Origin: an uncultured Caldilineaceae bacterium
GTDB lineage: Bacteria; Chloroflexota; Anaerolineae; Caldilineales; Caldilineaceae
Length of the DNA: 64,000 nucleotides
Assembly: GCA_958295915.1 (NCBI GenBank)
Contig: OY282381.1
Span: forward strand, 1,324,722 to 1,388,721
Reading direction: 5' to 3'
Part shown: piece after piece, positions 30,925 through 39,235 of the stretch
How the letters are laid out: each line of letters starts with the position of its first letter
Numbering within the stretch: position 1 is the first letter of the stretch
The notes under the pieces: model-generated
What the model saw: the letters and a program-made list of their open reading frames with translations, nothing else
Database searches by the model: none
Told to the model about the DNA's origin: nothing
Made by a program: the position numbers and the translations under genes

Positions 30925-32115
30925 TCAGACAGCATAGCGGGCCACGGCCGCCTCGTCGATCACTACGCCAAGCCCTGGCGTGTCTGGCAGAGCAAAGCGG
31001 CCGTCCTGCGGCGTTGGATAGGACGCGGCAATGGATCCTTTCCAGTCGTGAGCTTCGTGGCTGTGTTCCATTATCTGAAAGTTCGGGATCGCCAGGGAGT
31101 AGTGGATCGTCGCCGCCACGGATAGAATCCCGCCGCCGCCCACGTGGGGCGCAATCGGCAGGTTGAAGCTGTCGCACAAGGCGGCGATGCGCTTGCCTTC
31201 AGACAGCCCTGTGCGGGCGATGTCTGGCATGGCTACGTCGAATCCGCGCAGCGCGATCCAGTTGCGCCACTCCCAGACGGTGCGCAACCATTCGCCCGTC
31301 GCCACCTGCATGTCCAGGGCGCGGGCGATCTCTGCCTGGCCGCGGATGTCCTCGGGCTGGCAGGGGGCCTCCAGCCAGCGCACGCCGAGTGTCTCTAACC
31401 CTCGCCCCAATTCGATTGCTGCGGACACATCGCGGGTTCCGTGAATATCCACCATCAGCTCGATCCTTGGCCCCACGGTTTGCCGCACCGCCTCCACGAT
31501 CGCCAGCAGATCCGGATTGGGCACCCGCAGATGTAGCTTCAGCGCCCGATAGCCGGCGGACAGCAGATCCTGGGCCTGGGCGGCTACCGCTTCCGGCTTC
31601 GTTCCGCCCAGGCCGGCGTAAATTGGCACATCCGCGCGAAAGGTTCCGCCCAGGAGTTTGCAGACCGGTTTATGCAGGGCTTTGCCCAGCAGATCGTACA
31701 GGGCCAGATCGACAGCCGCCAGCGCGTCCACATAAAAGCCGGTCACGTGGCCTCGCTCCCGCATGGCGCTATACAGACGATACCAAAGATACTCCACGTC
31801 GAAGGGGTCTCTGCCCAGCAGCAGGGGCGCGCACAGGTGTTCCACGATTGCGGCAGTGGCCTTGGGCGCCACCGGGGCCTGGCCTTCTCCCCAGCCGACC
31901 AGCCCGTCGTCGGTTTCCAGGCGCACCAGGCAGGTCTCGTGATTGCGGGAGTATATGGACGTCCAGGCGTCGTCGGCGATTGTATAGTTGAATGCGTCTT
32001 TTTCGAGCAGAGACGCATTCTCGCTATAGGTCTCGACATGGCGATCCCTGTCCACAGAATCAGCCCCGACAGGGGGAATTTTCAGCGCATAGGCATAGAT
32101 GGATGCGATCCGCAT
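30925..32115 (-). CDS. Mandelate racemase/muconate lactonizing enzyme family protein
   Basis: 396 residues of the enolase superfamily. Capping domain at 1-130, then barrel motifs LKLHLRV (KxK-like region), metal ligands ELMVDIHG (Asp), WLEAP (Glu) and VATGEW (Glu), and the general-base His in IAPHVGGGG. Probable sugar-acid dehydratase or epimerase. Residues near 32-42 (ENASLLEKDAF) are encoded by a palindromic repeat copy and form an extra loop in the capping domain. No operon partner within 60 bp. Confidence 0.88.
   Translation of the reverse strand: MRIASIYAYALKIPPVGADSVDRDRHVETYSENASLLEKDAFNYTIADDAWTSIYSRNHETCLVRLETDDGLVGWGEGQAPVAPKATAAIVEHLCAPLLLGRDPFDVEYLWYRLYSAMRERGHVTGFYVDALAAVDLALYDLLGKALHKPVCKLLGGTFRADVPIYAGLGGTKPEAVAAQAQDLLSAGYRALKLHLRVPNPDLLAIVEAVRQTVGPRIELMVDIHGTRDVSAAIELGRGLETLGVRWLEAPCQPEDIRGQAEIARALDMQVATGEWLRTVWEWRNWIALRGFDVAMPDIARTGLSEGKRIAALCDSFNLPIAPHVGGGGILSVAATIHYSLAIPNFQIMEHSHEAHDWKGSIAASYPTPQDGRFALPDTPGLGVVIDEAAVARYAV
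31991..32019. repeat. Palindromic repeat (AATGCGTCT/AGACGCATT) inside the enolase-superfamily gene
   Basis: Perfect 9-bp inverted repeat with an 11-nt TTTTCGAGCAG-type loop. On the minus strand it reads CTCTGCTCGA like the copies at 33021 and 5086. In frame, it encodes ASLLEKDAF. Confidence 0.82.
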
Positions 32116-32135
32116 ACGACCCTCCGGTTATGGTT

Positions 32136-32245
32136 TGATTCAAACGATGGCTATGATTTATATGATGATTTATATGATTACTGTGATTGAGATGATAACT
32201 ACGATCATCCCCATCATAATGAATCCCACGAATCGCAGTCCAATT
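32136..32245. repeat. AT-rich ATGATTTATATGAT repeat
   Basis: GATTTATATGATGATTTATATGATT-type words, then ATCATCCCCATCATAATGAATC and AATCGCAGTCCAA. Related copies at 39238, 40900, 53214, 60408 and 62985. Between the enolase-superfamily start and the RDD gene. Confidence 0.75.
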
Positions 32246-32272
32246 TGCGCATGAAGCGAAAACTGCTATAGT
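32245..32272 (+). promoter_or_regulatory. Possible promoter of the RDD gene
   Basis: TTGCGC (32245-32250), 16-nt spacer, TATAGT (32267-32272), 78 bp before the GTG start. Confidence 0.45.
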
Positions 32273-32350
32273 GTAGCGACCTGTGGCATCTGCGTATGAC
32301 TCTGCGCAACACTATACGCGTTTCTGCAACAGGGCACAAGGAGATCAGGC

Positions 32351-32908
32351 GTGGCGCCAGCCGTCCCCCAGCAGCCATATGCGTCGATCCGACGACGAGT
32401 GTCGAGCTACTGCGCCGAAGTCTTTCTGCTAGGCGTTGGCGCGCTGCTTTTGCAGGGCATACTCTTTGCGCTCGGTCTGAATCCACTCGTCCGAGGCGTG
32501 CAGTCCGGCGTGGGTTTTTCCAAAGTGGCCTATCATCTATGGTTGCTGGGAACGGTCGATCTGCCGCTGATCGTCTACTACACAGGCGCCCTGGCGTCGT
32601 CTGCTCAGGCTACCTTTGTCATGCGCTGGCTGGGGCTGCGGCTGGAGAGCGTGGACGGCGGCCGCAGCCGGTTTGGGCAGGCATTTCTGCGCACCGTTGT
32701 GATGCTGATTCCATTTGAGATAAATCATGCCTTTCTGGTGTGGGCCAGCGATCCTCAAGGCATTCCCACGCAACATCCGTTTCCGTACGCGGCTGTGGGC
32801 ATAGTGGTACTGCTGTACATCGTGACGGCTCTGCGTTCTCCCTTGCGGCAGAGTATCCATGACCTGGCGGCGGGCACAGTCGTCGTCAGCGCACGCAGCC
32901 AGGCATAA
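32351..32908 (+). CDS. RDD family membrane protein
   Basis: 185 residues with a GTG start after AAGGAGAT. The N-terminal RRRVSSYCAEVF segment is the RDD-type Arg/Asp region with Asp replaced by Cys/Glu. Four hydrophobic stretches follow (about 25-45, 58-80, 115-132, 145-160), and the C-terminal QSIHDLAAGTVVV matches the conserved RDD tail (HDxxAGTxVV). Small integral membrane protein; some RDD proteins act in ion homeostasis, but no function can be assigned here. Confidence 0.8.
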   Translation: MAPAVPQQPYASIRRRVSSYCAEVFLLGVGALLLQGILFALGLNPLVRGVQSGVGFSKVAYHLWLLGTVDLPLIVYYTGALASSAQATFVMRWLGLRLESVDGGRSRFGQAFLRTVVMLIPFEINHAFLVWASDPQGIPTQHPFPYAAVGIVVLLYIVTALRSPLRQSIHDLAAGTVVVSARSQA

Positions 32909-32930
32909 AAGCGATGCCCATTGGCGTCGT

Positions 32931-32959
32931 TTGACCATTCGCGAGCGGTGCGCTATACT
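32931..32959 (+). promoter_or_regulatory. Sigma70-type promoter upstream of the cox cluster
   Basis: TTGACC (32931-32936), 17-nt spacer, TATACT (32954-32959). About 350 bp of repeat-rich leader follows before coxG. Strong match; likely start of the coxG-S-L transcript. Confidence 0.75.
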
Positions 32960-33020
32960 CTGTTGAACCATGTCACAGGATTGCAACATGTTCATCCCCA
33001 GGGCCGGGCCAGAAAATTTG

Positions 33021-33183
33021 AATGCGCCTCTGCTTGAGAGAGGCGCGTTTGGGTCGGCGCAAAGGTTAAAGGGCGCGACATATTGCGCGCCACTGTTAGG
33101 GCGCGACATATTGCGCGCCACTGTAGGGCGCGACATAGTGCGCGGCGCTTTCATTAGATTGCGCGGCGCTGTAGAGCGCGACG
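33021..33183. repeat. Palindromic repeat followed by GC-rich GCGCGCCACTGTAGGG-type repeats
   Basis: 33021-33049 is the best intergenic copy of the palindrome (GCGCCTC/GAGGCGC arms). 33070-33183 holds about four degenerate units with GGGCGCGACAT and TTGCGCGCCACTGT, the same family as the tandem array at 62741. An opening at 32970-33281 across this stretch is repeat translation. The 32,908-33,308 gap therefore holds a promoter and repeats, with no supported gene. Confidence 0.8.
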
Positions 33184-33211
33184 CTTCCGACAGCAGGCCT
33201 ATCGTTCAAGC

Positions 33212-33282
33212 CGCAGTTTATAGTTGTCGGTTTCCAGTAGTCAGTGAACTGCAGCTCGAAACGAAAAACCAGAAACTTTAGT
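33212..33282. repeat. CCAGTAGTCAGTGAACTGCAG-type intergenic repeat
   Basis: CGCAGTTTATAG, TCGGTTTCCAGTAGTCAGTG, AACTGCAG and CTCGAAACGAAAAACCAG. Shares blocks with 26648-26738 and 40815-40870. Confidence 0.68.
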
Positions 33283-33307
33283 GAAAAAGGGAGCATTGTA
33301 AAGAAAA

Positions 33308-34129
33308 ATGGTCAAATTGGCAGGCTCCTATGAGTTCGATGCCCCCAAAGATGCGGTTTGGGAAGCGCTTCAGGATCCTGAGGTCCTTTCTCGGGTTCTG
33401 CCCGGCTGTAAACAGTTGGATAAGATCGCTGAAAACGAATACAGAGGCGAGATCAGCATTCGGGTTGGGCCGGTACAGGGCAGTTTCAACGGGAGCGTGA
33501 ATCTGAGCAACATCGACCCGCCCAATGGCTACCAGATGGATCTTGCCGGCCAGGGACGTCCTGGGTTCATAAAAGGGAGCGGCAGACTGCGTTTGGACGG
33601 CGACACGCCGACGACTCTGCATTACGACGGTGATGCCCAGTTGAGCGGCCGCATTGCCAGCGTAGGTCAGCGTCTGGTCGATAGCACAGCGCGTTCCCTG
33701 ACCCGGCAGGGTTTGCAGTCCCTGGATAAGATCATCGCGGCGCGTCTGGAAGCGGTAGCGCCGGAACCGGCGGACAGCGCTGCAATGCGCCTTTCTCGAG
33801 CAGAGGCGCTTTCAAACCAATCTCCTGCGAACGGCGCTGACAGTGTTGTCCCCCAGGTTGCCTCCCAGGGGGAGAAGGCTTCCGAAGAGAGCGCCGACGA
33901 CACGGCGCGCGCGCCGGACCCGTCCCATCAATCCGCTCAACCTGATGTCGTCACACCCTCCACAATGGAGGTTGGCATCAATGTGGCTAAAGACGTGGTT
34001 ACTGACCTTGTCCAGGAGTTTCAGAGAACCTATAGCGGACGCTCTGTTCTCTTCATTCTGGTCGGTTTCGCCGCAATTGTATGGATGTGGCGTCAGCTCT
34101 TCGGCGGGGGGTCAGACGCGCAAGAATAG
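33308..34129 (+). CDS. coxG: CoxG-type SRPBCC protein
   Basis: 273 residues. Residues 1-150 are the CO-dehydrogenase subunit G fold: GSYEFDAPKDAVWEALQDPE, LSRVLPGCKQL, EYRGEISIRVGP. A low-complexity linker (about 155-235) contains the palindromic repeat copy at 33784-33813. The C-terminus has one membrane segment (RSVLFILVGFAAIVWMW), as in membrane-anchoring CoxG proteins that help recruit the molybdenum enzyme. First gene of the cox-like cluster. Confidence 0.87.
   Translation: MVKLAGSYEFDAPKDAVWEALQDPEVLSRVLPGCKQLDKIAENEYRGEISIRVGPVQGSFNGSVNLSNIDPPNGYQMDLAGQGRPGFIKGSGRLRLDGDTPTTLHYDGDAQLSGRIASVGQRLVDSTARSLTRQGLQSLDKIIAARLEAVAPEPADSAAMRLSRAEALSNQSPANGADSVVPQVASQGEKASEESADDTARAPDPSHQSAQPDVVTPSTMEVGINVAKDVVTDLVQEFQRTYSGRSVLFILVGFAAIVWMWRQLFGGGSDAQE
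33784..33813. repeat. Palindromic repeat inside coxG
   Basis: AATGCGCCTTTCTCGAGC then AGAGGCGCTTTC: arms GCGCCTTT (33787-33794) and AGAGGCGC (33802-33809), one G-U. Opposite orientation to the copies in korB and at 33021. In frame in the linker of CoxG. Confidence 0.78.
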
Positions 34130-34224
34130 TGGTTCGTGGCCAGTAGGGGCTGGCCTTGCGCCTGCCCACTTCAGACAATCCTGTGAATCCTGATACACTT
34201 TTCACAATTTTAGGAGGAAGCTCT

Positions 34225-34692
34225 ATGGGTATATCCATTGAACTGGAGATTAACGGCGCCAGCGTCAGTAAGGAGGTTGAACCACGGCTGCTGCTCGCGT
34301 ATTTCCTGCGCGAGGAACTGGGCCTGACCGGCACGAAAATCGGCTGTGATACGAGTCAGTGCGGCTCTTGCACTATCCTGCTTGATGGGCAGGCGGTGAA
34401 GTCTTGCACTGTGTTGGCAGTGCAGGCGGATGGCGGTAGCGTCACGACCATCGAGGGCCTGGCCAACGGGGAATATCATCCGATGCAGCAGGCTTTCTGG
34501 GACAATCACGGACTGCAATGCGGCTACTGCACACCGGGCATGATTATCTCCTGTATAGACCTGCTGAACACGAACCCTCAACCGAGCGAAGAGGAGATTC
34601 GTCACGGGCTGGAAGGGAATCTGTGTCGCTGTACCGGTTATCATAATATTGTGCGCGCGGTGCAGGCTGCCGCCGAGACGATGAATGGCTAA
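34225..34692 (+). CDS. coxS: Molybdenum hydroxylase small (2Fe-2S) subunit
   Basis: 155 residues from the ATG at 34225 with AGGAGGAAG just upstream; the longer opening from 34156 starts inside the intergenic region. Plant-type [2Fe-2S] cluster cysteines C41, C46, C49 and C61, and the second cluster C99, C102, C134 and C136 ([18 protein letters not shown]). Transfers electrons from the molybdopterin site of CoxL to FAD in CoxM. 13 bp before coxL. Confidence 0.95.
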   Translation: MGISIELEINGASVSKEVEPRLLLAYFLREELGLTGTKIGCDTSQCGSCTILLDGQAVKSCTVLAVQADGGSVTTIEGLANGEYHPMQQAFWDNHGLQCGYCTPGMIISCIDLLNTNPQPSEEEIRHGLEGNLCRCTGYHNIVRAVQAAAETMNG

Positions 34693-34705
34693 AGGAGGAA
34701 ATCGT

Positions 34706-37075
34706 ATGGCAGGTGCAAACAACACAAACGGCGCGCAGGGTGTCTTTGGTTCATCCATTCGTCGACGAGAGGATCCAGAGCTGATTACAGGGCAGGCCAA
34801 ATACACGGACGATCTGCAGTTGTCGGGCATGGTCTACTGCACTATTTTGCGCAGTCCGTATGCTCACGCCAGAATCCGGAGCATTGACGCCAGCCAGGCG
34901 GAGGCGCTGGACGGCGTGCTCGGCGTGTTCACAGCCAAAGATATCGAAGAGAGCGGCATCCCTGGCGCAATTCCTGTCGGCTGGTTACTGCCGGACATGA
35001 AAATACCCGAGCACTATATGTTGGTGAAAGACACCACCCGCTACGTGGGCGACGGCGTGGCGATCGTCGTGGCCGAAGATCAGTACACAGCGCATGACGC
35101 TCTCGAACTGATCTGGGTGGACTATGATCCTCTGGACGGGGTTGCGGACCCGCACAAGGCAACAGTAGAGGGCGCGCCACTGGTGCATGAAGAAGCTCCT
35201 GGGAATATCGCATTTGATTGGGAGATCGGCGATCAGGAAAAGACGGACGCGGCCTTTGCCAACGCCGCGCACATCGCCAGTCTGGACATCGTCAACAATC
35301 GTCTTATTCCCAATGCGATGGAACCGCGGGCCGCGCTCGCCGATTACAACAGCATCACCGGCGAGTTGATTCTGTACATGACGACCCAGAATCCCCACAT
35401 TCACCGGCTGCTGATGAGTCTGGCTTCGTTGGGGCTGCCTGAGCATAAGATTCGGGTCATTGCGCCCGAAGTAGGGGGTGGGTTTGGCAGCAAAATCCAT
35501 CACTACGCCGATGAAGCTCTCAGTGCGTGGGCGTCCATGCAGGTGGGGCGTCCGGTCAAATGGACCGCTACCCGTACCGAGACCTATCTTACGGACGCCC
35601 ATGGACGGGATCATGTGACCCATGGGGAGTTGGCTCTGGACGCGGAGGGGAGATTTATTGGTCTGCGGGTTGACACCTACGCGGCCATGGGGGCGTATCT
35701 GTCCACATTCGCGCCGGCGGTGCCTACCTATCTATATGGAACGCTCATGTCCGGGGAATACGATTTGCCGGCGATTTATTGTCATGTATATGGCGTATTC
35801 ACCCATACTGTCCCGGTCGATGCCTATCGGGGCGCAGGTCGGCCGGAAGCGACCTTCGTTGTAGAGCGATTGGTAGACGAGGCGGCCAGGGTTTCTGGCA
35901 TCGATCCGGCGGAAATTCGGCGGCGCAATTTTATTGCGCCGGATAACTTCCCCTATGCCACACAGGTCGCTCTGGAGTATGACAGCGGCAACTACGCGGG
36001 CACGCTGGACAAAGCGCTGGCGACGATTGGATACGACGATTTCCGCAAGGAGCAGGCTGCGGCCAGGGAAAGAGGCCAGCATCTGGGGATCGGTCTTTCC
36101 GCGTATATCGAGGCCTGCGGCCTGGCGCCCTCGGCTGTGGTTGGTTCTCTCGGCGCGCAGGCTGGCCAGTGGGAGAGCGCGGTGGTACGCGTCCACGCCA
36201 CCGGCAAAGTGACGGTATACAGCGGTTGCTCTGGCCACGGCCAGGGCCACGAGACGACCTTCGCGCAGATTGTCGCCAGCGCGTTGGGCGTTCCCTACGA
36301 AGATATCGACGTTATCGAGGGCGATTCCGGAGTCATGCCTCACGGCTGGGGCACGTATGGCAGCCGTTCGGCCGCCACTGGCGGCAGCGCCATCGCTTCC
36401 GCGGCCCAGAAAGTTGTGGACAAGGCTCGCACAATTGCCGCCCATCTGTTGGAGGCTTCTGAGGAAGATCTGGCATTCGAAGATGGACAGTTTTTTGTGA
36501 AAGGCTCCCCGGATCAGACGCAGTCGCTTCCTGATGTGGCCTTGCAGGCCTATCTTGCGCACAATTTGCCCAAGGGAATCGAGCCGGCGCTGGAGGCAAC
36601 CAGTTTCTATGATCCGGCAAACTTTGTGTTCCCCTTTGGCACCCACATTGCCATTGTGGAGATCTGCTCGCGGACCGGGCATGTCACATTGCAACGCTAC
36701 CTGGCGGTAGACGATGTGGGCAATGTCATCAACCCGATGATCGTGGATGGACAGGTGCACGGCGGTATTGCTCAGGGTGTGGGGCAGTCTCTGTACGAGA
36801 CGGCGGTTTACGACGAAAGCGCCAATCTGCTCAGCGGAACGATGCTGGATTATGCAGTGCCCAAGGCGCACTTCCTGCCTTCCTTTGAAACGGACCGCAC
36901 GGTAACGCCCTGTCCTCACAATCCGCTGGGGGTAAAAGGCGTAGGCGAAGCCGGCACAATTGCCTCTCCGGCGGCGGTCGTCAACGCTGTTGTGGATGCG
37001 CTGTCTCCGTTTGGCGTGACACACATCGACATGCCGGTGACACCGGAGAAGGTTTGGAATGCGATGCACAGTTGA
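34706..37075 (+). CDS. Molybdenum hydroxylase large subunit (CO dehydrogenase form II/xanthine dehydrogenase type)
   Basis: 789 residues from the ATG at 34706, preceded by AAAGGAGGAAA. Molybdopterin-binding features: GGGFGSKI near 265, active-site loop [12 protein letters not shown] near 370, and [12 protein letters not shown] near the C-terminus with the catalytic Glu. The loop is AYRGAGR, the form II type, not the AYRCSFR of true form I CO dehydrogenase, so the substrate may be CO only weakly or another aldehyde or heterocycle. Partners CoxS and CoxM flank it. Confidence 0.93.
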   Translation: MAGANNTNGAQGVFGSSIRRREDPELITGQAKYTDDLQLSGMVYCTILRSPYAHARIRSIDASQAEALDGVLGVFTAKDIEESGIPGAIPVGWLLPDMKIPEHYMLVKDTTRYVGDGVAIVVAEDQYTAHDALELIWVDYDPLDGVADPHKATVEGAPLVHEEAPGNIAFDWEIGDQEKTDAAFANAAHIASLDIVNNRLIPNAMEPRAALADYNSITGELILYMTTQNPHIHRLLMSLASLGLPEHKIRVIAPEVGGGFGSKIHHYADEALSAWASMQVGRPVKWTATRTETYLTDAHGRDHVTHGELALDAEGRFIGLRVDTYAAMGAYLSTFAPAVPTYLYGTLMSGEYDLPAIYCHVYGVFTHTVPVDAYRGAGRPEATFVVERLVDEAARVSGIDPAEIRRRNFIAPDNFPYATQVALEYDSGNYAGTLDKALATIGYDDFRKEQAAARERGQHLGIGLSAYIEACGLAPSAVVGSLGAQAGQWESAVVRVHATGKVTVYSGCSGHGQGHETTFAQIVASALGVPYEDIDVIEGDSGVMPHGWGTYGSRSAATGGSAIASAAQKVVDKARTIAAHLLEASEEDLAFEDGQFFVKGSPDQTQSLPDVALQAYLAHNLPKGIEPALEATSFYDPANFVFPFGTHIAIVEICSRTGHVTLQRYLAVDDVGNVINPMIVDGQVHGGIAQGVGQSLYETAVYDESANLLSGTMLDYAVPKAHFLPSFETDRTVTPCPHNPLGVKGVGEAGTIASPAAVVNAVVDALSPFGVTHIDMPVTPEKVWNAMHS

Positions 37076-37165
37076 AACTGCAGTGGCCAGTGGCTAGTGG
37101 CCAGAAATGGCAGTTACTGGCCACTGAACTGCAGTGGTCACTGATCGGCTTCTTTCGATTTGACA
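37072..37165. repeat. CAGTGGCCAGTGGCTAGTGG intergenic repeat
   Basis: ACTGCAGTGGCCAGTGGCTAGTGGCC (in pieces), GGCAGTTACTGGCCACTG, and ACTGCAGTGGTCACTGATCGG. The densest copy in the window, in the gap between coxL and coxM. Confidence 0.75.
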
Positions 37166-37248
37166 CTAGGCAGCACCCAGTTTGAGCCACCGCCTCAGCC
37201 TAGCTGTGATGCGGCGGCTCAACAAACAGGAACATAAAGGGGAGATGA

Positions 37249-38109
37249 ATGTATCCATCTAAATTCGATTATCATCGTCCGTCCTCAGTGCAGGAGGCTG
37301 TTCAGATACTTTCCGCCAATCCGGAGGCCAAAGTTCTGGCGGGTGGTCACAGCCTGGTCCCGGTGATGAAACTGCGTCTGGCCACGCCCACTGCGCTTGT
37401 CGACATTGGGCGCATCGAGGAGCTGCAGGGCATCGGCCGCGCCAACGGCAGTCTGCGGATCGGCGCATGCGTCACCTATCACGAGATCGCCAACTCGGAT
37501 GTCGTGCGGGAAGCGGCTCCGCTCCTGGCAGAGGCGGCCGGTCAGATCGGTGATCGGCAGGTACGCTATCGGGGGACGATCGGCGGCAACCTTTCCCACG
37601 CGGATCCGGCTTCGGATCTGCCGGCTGCGGCTCTGGCTTTGGACGCAACCCTGCACGTATCCGGCCCCAATGGGAGCCGTTCGGTCGGCGCGTCTGATTT
37701 CTTCGTCGATCTGATGATGACCGCTCTGCAGCTGGATGAGATTCTCACAGCGGTCGAAATCCCTGCGGCGCAGGCGGGAAGCGGTTCGGCCTATGTGAAA
37801 TTCGAACACCCAGCGTCGGGCTACGCGCTGTGCGGCGCGGCCGCTGTTGTGACGCGCACTGCAGATGGAAGCTGCGCAAGCGCCAGCCTCTGCTTCAACG
37901 GCGTGTCGGCCACGGCGGTCGATGCCGCCGCGGTGGCGTCCAGCCTGGTCGGTTCCGATCTCAGTGACGCAGCGATTGAAAGCGCTGTAAACGAGAACCT
38001 ATCCATTCCCGATCCGACGGGCGATATGTTTGCCTCGGCTGCGTATCGTCAGGAGTTGGCGAAGACGATCGGCGCACAAGCCCTCTGCACAGCCAGAGAC
38101 AGAGCGTGA
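37249..38109 (+). CDS. coxM: Molybdenum hydroxylase FAD subunit
   Basis: 286 residues with GGGGAG before the ATG. FAD-binding motifs AGGHSLVPVMKLRLATP (about 32-48) and GTIGGNLSHADPASDLP (about 109-125) are the two conserved loops of this family. C-terminal CO_deh_flav domain. It passes electrons from the Fe-S subunit to the quinone pool or other acceptor. Order S-L-M differs from the M-S-L of Oligotropha, as is common for form II clusters. Confidence 0.93.
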   Translation: MYPSKFDYHRPSSVQEAVQILSANPEAKVLAGGHSLVPVMKLRLATPTALVDIGRIEELQGIGRANGSLRIGACVTYHEIANSDVVREAAPLLAEAAGQIGDRQVRYRGTIGGNLSHADPASDLPAAALALDATLHVSGPNGSRSVGASDFFVDLMMTALQLDEILTAVEIPAAQAGSGSAYVKFEHPASGYALCGAAAVVTRTADGSCASASLCFNGVSATAVDAAAVASSLVGSDLSDAAIESAVNENLSIPDPTGDMFASAAYRQELAKTIGAQALCTARDRA

Positions 38110-38257
38110 CCGGGCTGAGAAGTGCGGGTAGAGGAGGGCGAGGTGGGGTTTCTCTCTTCTCTCTCCTGTCCTCTCTGCTCGGGTTTTGAAGTATATGCGC
38201 TATGTCGTGATCGGCGTCAGCGGCGCAGGCATTCCATCATCAACAACTGGCAACTCA

Positions 38258-39235
38258 ATGACCACTCCGATGCAGTTACGCTCTGTTGAATCTGTTGCGG
38301 ATGCTCTACGCGCAAACGCGTACATCGCCGACCACAGCCTGGCGACAGCCATCTTTCTGGCCCTCAAACTGAATCGTCCTCTCTTTCTGGAAGGGGAAGC
38401 TGGGGTTGGCAAGACGGAAGTGGCGAAGATATTGGCGCGGATGCTGGATGCAAGGCTGATTCGCCTCCAGTGTTACGAAGGCCTGGATGTCAGCACCGCG
38501 GTGTATGAATGGAACTACGCCCGCCAAATGTTACAGATCCGCTTGATGGAAGCGACAGACCGGCGGGCGCATTCCCCCTTGGATGCGTCCGCCGGCAAGG
38601 ATCTGCAGGAGGCGGCCATACAGGACCTATTCAGCGATACGTTTCTGCTGCGCAGGCCCCTACTTCAGGCGATTGACAGCCGGGGGTATCAGAACGGGAA
38701 ACCGCCGGTCCTGCTGATTGACGAGCTGGATCGGGCCGATGAGGAGTTCGAAGCCTTTCTGTTGGAGGTATTGAGCGATTTTCAGATCACTGTGCCGGAG
38801 ATCGGCACGATTCGGGCTGCGGTACCGCCGGTGGTTGTCATCACATCCAACCGCACGCGGGAGATTCACGACGCGCTGAAACGGCGCTGTCTCTACCACT
38901 GGATCGACTATCCCAGTTTCGAGAAGGAGTACACGATCTTACTGGCGAAGGCGCCGGACGCGTCGGAAAGGCTATCGCAGGAAGTCGTTGGCTTTGTGCA
39001 GGAGCTGCGACGGGGTGAACTCTATAAATTTCCGGGGGTTGCCGAGACGCTCGATTGGATGAATGCTCTTACTGCGCTCGATCAGGAACAGCTCACGGAG
39101 GGAGTGGTTGACGAAACCCTGGGCGTACTCCTCAAATATCGGGACGATATTGAAAAAGTGCAGGGGCAGACCGTGCGCGAAATCGTTCAGATGCTGCGCG
39201 GCCAAGAGGGGGCGCGAGCATTGCGTGATGCGTGA
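38258..39235 (+). CDS. coxD: CoxD/MoxR-type AAA+ ATPase
   Basis: About 325 residues from the ATG at 38258; the frame is open to 38186 and an earlier start (38186 or 38195) is possible because no clear RBS marks either. Walker A LEGEAGVGKTEVAK, Walker B VLLIDELDRADEEF, sensor 1 VVVITSNRTREI. MoxR-family ATPases of the CoxD type work with a VWA protein (CoxE) to insert the sulfur/copper or mature the molybdenum site. It overlaps coxE by 8 bp. Confidence 0.88.
   Translation: MTTPMQLRSVESVADALRANAYIADHSLATAIFLALKLNRPLFLEGEAGVGKTEVAKILARMLDARLIRLQCYEGLDVSTAVYEWNYARQMLQIRLMEATDRRAHSPLDASAGKDLQEAAIQDLFSDTFLLRRPLLQAIDSRGYQNGKPPVLLIDELDRADEEFEAFLLEVLSDFQITVPEIGTIRAAVPPVVVITSNRTREIHDALKRRCLYHWIDYPSFEKEYTILLAKAPDASERLSQEVVGFVQELRRGELYKFPGVAETLDWMNALTALDQEQLTEGVVDETLGVLLKYRDDIEKVQGQTVREIVQMLRGQEGARALRDA

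Noticed and set aside
32970..33281. 103-codon opening upstream of coxG
   Set aside because: It consists almost wholly of translated repeat units, has no RBS of note and no recognisable domain.
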